From: Planctomycetaceae bacterium
Lineage (GTDB): Bacteria; Planctomycetota; Planctomycetia; Planctomycetales; Planctomycetaceae
Length of the DNA stretch: 9,523 nucleotides
Assembly: GCA_016795125.1 (NCBI GenBank)
Contig: JAEUIG010000278.1
Location: 1-9,523 of the forward strand
Reading direction: 5' to 3'
The position numbers and the translations under genes were made by a program. The notes under the pieces were generated by a model. That model was not told where the DNA came from, did not search any database, and saw only the letters and a list, made by a program, of their open reading frames with translations. Position 1 is the first letter of the stretch, and each line of letters starts with the position of its first letter. Positions 6,035-9,523 of this stretch are shown here, in pieces.

Positions 6035-7228
6035 ATGACCGGATCCCCTTTCGAACGCGAGTCGAAACGGGCGCGCAAGCGCCGCATGGAGCGCGAACGC
6101 CAGCTGCAGACCGCGACGGCCGCCGCACCCGCGGAGCCGCAACTCGCCATTCGCGACGTCTTCTCCCCCGCGACAGCCGTCCTCACGAGTGAATCAGCAG
6201 CCGGCGGGCAGGCGGACGAAATCCTGGACGAGCACTTCGACATCCTCGACGCGGACGATCACGAGGTCGCCTTTGACGGCGACGCCTCGGTGTCACAGCC
6301 GGAGACCGCGTCTGTACAGGTCGCGGCATTGCAGAGCGCGCTGCACGAGAAGGACGAGCTTGTCCACGCCCTCACCGTTCAGCTCGAGGAAGCGGCGAAT
6401 CGCCTCGACCGACTGCACCGAGCGGGGGCCGATCGCGCATCGCGAGGCAGCTCGGTTGCAGCGGAAGGGCATGGAGCCGCCGGCGAACTCGGAGATCAAC
6501 TGTCCCGGCTCAGCAGCGAATGGGACGAGCTGCAGCTCGCGCAGCAGTTCGAGACCATCCGCGGCCGGCTCGACGACATCTTCGATGCCGTGACCCTGGG
6601 GAAACTGACAGAGCAGGGATACGGCAGCAGGCCGGCCGAAGAACCGGTGAGCCGCACATCCGAAATGCTGACCGGCAAACTGACCGGCTGGGAAGACATG
6701 AAGGCGCAGCTGCTGCGAGACGGCGCGGAAAAGACGCGCTCGCACGCGGAGCTGGCGGAAGCCGCCGTGAATGCGGTCAGCGATTCCGAAGCAGAAGTGC
6801 TGAGCGACCTCCCGCTGGAACCGCCTTTGCCGGTCGATCTGGAGATCGCCGACCGCGACCTGCTGGTTGCCGCCGTGGAAGAGCGGGACGTGTTCATCCT
6901 GCACCTGATCCGGAGGCTGCGGTCCGGCACGTCCGCGCGGTACGCGCCGATCAACTGGGCGGAAATCTCGGGGGCGCCGGACGAACTTCGCGAGCGCTTG
7001 CAGGAGCACGAGGCCCGCCTGCAGGAACTGCTGCGGATGGAAGAGTGCGACCTGTCGCTGGAACGGGCGCGGCTGGCCCGCGAGCGGGCGCGGCTGGAGC
7101 AGTTGCGGCGCGACGTGGAACGCGACGCCCGCGACGGCCACGATTTGTCCGGCGACGATGCCGACCGGAACGAACGCCGCTGGCTGCGGGTCTTCGGTTT
7201 CGGCCGCAAACCGGACAGCGACGAGTAG
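6035..7228 (+). CDS. Unrecognised coiled-coil protein
   Basis: A 397-residue protein of a family I do not recognise. From the ATG at 6035 it begins with a very basic segment (ESKRARKRRMERERQ, about 9-23), followed by an acidic low-complexity linker (about 60-90). A first heptad-like helix lies at about 93-130 and a helical middle with a WE-containing stretch at about 155-250. A better-conserved-looking segment (about 268-312, including FILHLIRRLRSGTSARY) follows. A second Glu/Arg-rich coiled coil spans about 314-365 and the tail is short and charged. No signal peptide, membrane segment or catalytic motif is seen, so a cytoplasmic scaffold or adaptor is possible but only a guess. The start is uncertain: no Shine-Dalgarno sequence precedes this ATG, and a GTG at 5975 would add 20 Cys/Trp-rich residues, which seems less likely. 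A TAGACT at 5966-5971 could be a -10 element. The upstream gap (5811-6034) shows nothing else. Confidence 0.75.
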   Translation: MTGSPFERESKRARKRRMERERQLQTATAAAPAEPQLAIRDVFSPATAVLTSESAAGGQADEILDEHFDILDADDHEVAFDGDASVSQPETASVQVAALQSALHEKDELVHALTVQLEEAANRLDRLHRAGADRASRGSSVAAEGHGAAGELGDQLSRLSSEWDELQLAQQFETIRGRLDDIFDAVTLGKLTEQGYGSRPAEEPVSRTSEMLTGKLTGWEDMKAQLLRDGAEKTRSHAELAEAAVNAVSDSEAEVLSDLPLEPPLPVDLEIADRDLLVAAVEERDVFILHLIRRLRSGTSARYAPINWAEISGAPDELRERLQEHEARLQELLRMEECDLSLERARLARERARLEQLRRDVERDARDGHDLSGDDADRNERRWLRVFGFGRKPDSDE

Positions 7229-7256
7229 TGCAGCGACACAGCAACGAGTGCGGGGT

Positions 7257-7325
7257 GGGTGCCACTGGCTTCGCCAGTGCAAACGACACCGAACTTGTAT
7301 CGCACTGGCAGAGCCAGTGGCACCC
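7257..7325. repeat. Nested palindromic repeat (GGGTGCCACTGGC family)
   Basis: The left arm at 7257-7279 and right arm at 7303-7325 are 23-nt inverted repeats with two mismatches, around a 23-base centre. Each arm is also a small perfect hairpin by itself: CACTGGC-TTC-GCCAGTG on the left and CACTGGC-AGA-GCCAGTG on the right. The element lies between the stop of the coiled-coil gene and the Gfo/Idh/MocA gene. I recall near-identical gggtgccactgg...ccagtggcaccc elements as widespread in planctomycetes, comparable in layout to REP/BIME sequences. No transposase is linked to it here. Confidence 0.85.
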
Positions 7326-7496
7326 GAATTCTGCGTCATGACGCTGCAACAGTCGCTCCGGTTCATTCTGCAACTGCCCAGCCTGCGAAGGACGGGCCGC
7401 TAGAAGTTGCGCCGGCATTCTCGTTATGCTGTGACGTACCGGCCGGGGCGCCTGCTTCTCAACGCCTCAACGTCGCTGGAGCATCACGACATCCAC

Positions 7497-7501
7497 GGGA
7501 G
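7497..7501 (+). promoter_or_regulatory. Ribosome binding site of the Gfo/Idh/MocA gene
   Basis: GGGAG lies seven bases before the ATG at 7509. With the twin-arginine signal right after this ATG, it supports this start over the in-frame TTG at 7407. A TATGCT at 7425-7430 might be a -10 element, but no -35 is evident. Confidence 0.55.
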
Positions 7502-7508
7502 CACACAC

Positions 7509-8795
7509 ATGCCCGCCCGATCGCGGACGATTGATCGACGTCGGTTTCTCAAGTCCACGCTGTCCACCGCCGGAGCCGCATTCGCCGCTCCGATGATCCT
7601 GCCGGCCCACGTGCTGGGGTTGGAGGACGCCGTGCCTCCCAGCGAGCGGGTGACGGTCGGCGGCATCGGCATCGGGCGACGCGGGTCGTACGACCTGGGC
7701 TGCTTCTTCGAACAGGCCGACGTGCAGTTCGCCGCCGTCTGTGACATTAAGGAAGAAGCCCGCCGCGGCGTGAAGAAGGCGGCCGACGAGAAGTACGGCA
7801 ACGAAAACTGCGCGATGTATCGCGACTTCCGCGAGCTGCTCGACCGCAACGACATCGACGCCGTGCTGATCGCCACCGGGCCGAACTGGCACTGCACCGC
7901 CGCGATCCAGGCAGCCCGCGCCGGCAAGGACATGTACTGCGAAAAACCCTGCACCAAGAACATTGCGCAGAGCCTGATTCTCGCCGAAACGATGCAACGC
8001 ACGGGCCGCATCTTTCAGGCCGGGACACAGCGCCGCAACCTGCCGCACTTTGCCTTTGCGTGTGAACTGGCGCGTACCGGCCGGCTCGGCAAGCTCCAGA
8101 AAGTGTTCGCCCATCCGGCCGGCATGCAGGCGATGACGAGCGGCTGGCTGGAGCCGGAACCGGAGCCGGATCAGGAAGTCATCGACTGGAACATGTACCT
8201 CGGCCCGGCGGCGTGGCGGCCGTTCAACGTCAAGCAGCTCGACGGGTTCAACTTCGAGAAGGGGGGCGGCCTCGTCGGCGGCGGCGTGCTGGAATGGGGC
8301 TCGCACTGCGTCGACCTGTGCCAGTGGGCGGTCGGCGACTGCCCTCCGCCGGTCGAGTACAACGCCCCGGCCGACGGCCAGCTTGTCGCCACTTACGAAA
8401 ACGGCGTCGAACTGATCTTCCGTGAAACCGGCTGGATTCCGCTGGGTTCGTGCCCGGTCCGGTTTGAAGGCGAGACCGGCTGGGTTGAAGCGGGAGACAG
8501 CGGACAGATCGTGCTGAGTTCGCCGGAACTGCGGGCCGGCCGCGACGTCGCCGAGATCGGCGGCTACCCCGCCACGTTCCATGTCCGTGACTTCCTCGAT
8601 TGCGTGAAGACCCGCAGCCAGCCAAAGGGGAACGCCACCGCGGCCGCTCGCGCGCACATGGCGTGCCACGCGGCGAACATTGCGCTCTATCTCAATCGCA
8701 AGGTGCGGTTCGACATCAACACGAACGAGTTCATCGACGACGCCGAGGCGAATCGCCTGCGGTCCGAAGCGCTCCGCGAACCGTGGCGGATTTGA
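7509..8795 (+). CDS. Tat-exported Gfo/Idh/MocA-family oxidoreductase
   Basis: Predicted NAD(P)-dependent oxidoreductase acting on a sugar or polyol, 428 residues. The N-terminus carries a twin-arginine signal (Arg10-Arg11 in DRRRFLKS) followed by an Ala-rich hydrophobic stretch to about residue 37, so export in folded form by the Tat pathway is likely. The Rossmann domain (about 46-165) has GIGIGRRG at 52-59 and the family motif CEKP at 144-147, with Lys146 the expected catalytic lysine. The C-terminal alpha/beta domain contains GGGVLEWGSHCVDL (257-270), with His266 the probable active-site histidine. Length and layout match the many exported Gfo/Idh/MocA paralogues of planctomycetes, whose substrates are mostly unknown. 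Exported members probably keep a tightly bound cofactor. It is followed after 93 bp by a co-directional gene for an exported HEAT-repeat protein. Confidence 0.94.
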   Translation: MPARSRTIDRRRFLKSTLSTAGAAFAAPMILPAHVLGLEDAVPPSERVTVGGIGIGRRGSYDLGCFFEQADVQFAAVCDIKEEARRGVKKAADEKYGNENCAMYRDFRELLDRNDIDAVLIATGPNWHCTAAIQAARAGKDMYCEKPCTKNIAQSLILAETMQRTGRIFQAGTQRRNLPHFAFACELARTGRLGKLQKVFAHPAGMQAMTSGWLEPEPEPDQEVIDWNMYLGPAAWRPFNVKQLDGFNFEKGGGLVGGGVLEWGSHCVDLCQWAVGDCPPPVEYNAPADGQLVATYENGVELIFRETGWIPLGSCPVRFEGETGWVEAGDSGQIVLSSPELRAGRDVAEIGGYPATFHVRDFLDCVKTRSQPKGNATAAARAHMACHAANIALYLNRKVRFDINTNEFIDDAEANRLRSEALREPWRI

Positions 8796-8830
8796 AGCGA
8801 CGCCATCGAACCCGTGCTGCGGCGGGCCGA

Positions 8831-8847
8831 AGGCGATGCGATCGCCT
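8831..8847 (+). terminator. Perfect 7-bp hairpin between the Gfo/Idh/MocA and HEAT genes
   Basis: AGGCGAT-GCG-ATCGCCT forms a perfect 7-bp stem with a 3-base loop, 35 bases after the Gfo/Idh/MocA stop codon. No T-run follows, so a factor-independent terminator is doubtful. It could instead protect the 3' end of the upstream message, or be chance in GC-rich DNA. Confidence 0.25.
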
Positions 8848-8888
8848 CGACCACTCTGAGTTCACAACGACACACTTGAGATCGCAAC

Positions 8889-9523
8889 ATGTCACTCGTT
8901 GCCTATCGCTTTCGCGTTTTTGCGCTCACCGCGATCGGCCTGATGACGGGACTGATGTCCTCGTCACAAGCCCAGGAGGCTGCGCCCGAGCAGGAATTCA
9001 TCGCCATCCTGCAGTCCGATGGGCCGGAGGCGGACAAGGCGCTGGCGTGCAAGAAGCTCGCCGTCGTCGGGTCGGAGGCGGCAGTTCCGGAGCTGGCGAA
9101 GCTCCTGACCAATGAACGGCTGGCGTCCTGGGCACGCATCGCCCTCGAAGCGATTCCCGGCCCCGCGGCCGACGAGGCGCTCCGTTCCGCAACCGGCTCG
9201 CTGGACGGCCTGCTGCTGGTCGGCGTGGTGAATTCGATTGGCGTTCGCCGCGACGCCGGCGCGGTCGAGGTGCTCTCCAGCTTGATGGACCATCAGGATG
9301 CGCTCATCGCGTCCTCCGCGTCCGTCGCGCTCGGTCGGATCGGCAATGAGGCGGCGACTGTGAAGTTGCTCGCGTCGCTTCCAGGTGCCCGGCCGGAAGT
9401 CCGTTCGGCTGTTGCGGAAGCCTGCGTGTTGTGTGCCGAACGGGCGCTGGCCGCCGGCAATTCGGCCGGGGCGACTACGATTTACGACCAGGTGCGCGTG
9501 GCCGATGTTCCGAAGCAGCGAAT
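8889..9523 (+). CDS. Exported HEAT-repeat protein (3' end beyond the window)
   Basis: The first 211 codons of an open frame that runs off the window end. The N-terminus is a signal peptide (MSLVAYRFRVFALTAIGLMT..., likely cleavage after SQA at 28). From about residue 48 onward come repeated amphipathic helix pairs of HEAT type, for example ALACKKLAVVGSEAAVPELAKLL (first half about 51-63) and a clearer unit around 137-165 (SSASVALGRIGNEAA). HEAT arrays are superhelical protein-binding scaffolds with no catalysis of their own. In planctomycetes such proteins are often large and may continue into enzymatic or cytochrome domains, which cannot be seen here. A weak GAG eight bases before the ATG is the only Shine-Dalgarno candidate. 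It is co-directional with the exported Gfo/Idh/MocA gene and may be co-expressed with it. Confidence 0.85.
   Translation, partial: MSLVAYRFRVFALTAIGLMTGLMSSSQAQEAAPEQEFIAILQSDGPEADKALACKKLAVVGSEAAVPELAKLLTNERLASWARIALEAIPGPAADEALRSATGSLDGLLLVGVVNSIGVRRDAGAVEVLSSLMDHQDALIASSASVALGRIGNEAATVKLLASLPGARPEVRSAVAEACVLCAERALAAGNSAGATTIYDQVRVADVPKQR

Noticed and set aside
6293..8669. Long minus-strand open frames (357 and 400 codons) opposite the coiled-coil and Gfo/Idh/MocA genes
   Set aside because: No domain motifs or supporting start signals. They are explained as shadows of the plus-strand genes, and one reads through the nested-hairpin repeat.

Overview
The window is about 9.5 kb of GC-rich DNA that looks like a chromosomal segment of a planctomycete (phylum Planctomycetota, probably Planctomycetaceae-like; genus not determined). 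The evidence is a twin-arginine Gfo/Idh/MocA oxidoreductase followed by a secreted HEAT-repeat protein, an exported M28 peptidase with a C-terminal PDZ domain, and gaps between genes filled with several families of palindromic repeats that I recall as common in this phylum. No tRNA, rRNA, CRISPR array, transposase or phage gene was seen.

Layout. Positions 1-284 hold no gene, only two complete copies and one partial copy of a palindromic repeat with 9-nt internal periodicity. Two minus-strand genes follow: an RluA-type pseudouridine synthase (285-1205) and an M24 Xaa-Pro-type metallopeptidase (1339-2520). The gap between them is filled by a second palindromic element, whose arms are tandem octamers of GGGGCAAA type. 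A 156-bp divergent control region separates the M24 gene from a plus-strand M28 peptidase (2677-4689). A short GC-rich repeat then precedes a D-isomer-specific 2-hydroxyacid dehydrogenase (4827-5810). Next is an unrecognised coiled-coil protein (6035-7228), and then a nested-hairpin repeat (7257-7325). The Gfo/Idh/MocA oxidoreductase (7509-8795) and a HEAT-repeat protein cut by the window end (8889 onward) complete the window.

How the genes fit together. Nothing in the window forms a tight operon: gaps are 93-280 bp and most carry repeats. The gene functions are mainly separate: rRNA/tRNA modification, cytoplasmic peptide turnover, exported peptide turnover, a 2-hydroxyacid/2-ketoacid redox step, and exported sugar-type oxidoreduction. 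The two peptidases share one divergent control region, and the Gfo/Idh/MocA and HEAT genes are adjacent and co-directional with both products predicted to be exported; these are the only two pairs whose arrangement hints at joint use.

I found no convincing undescribed biological system. The most unusual content is the repeat landscape: four unrelated palindromic element families in under 7.5 kb, two of them built from short tandem units.
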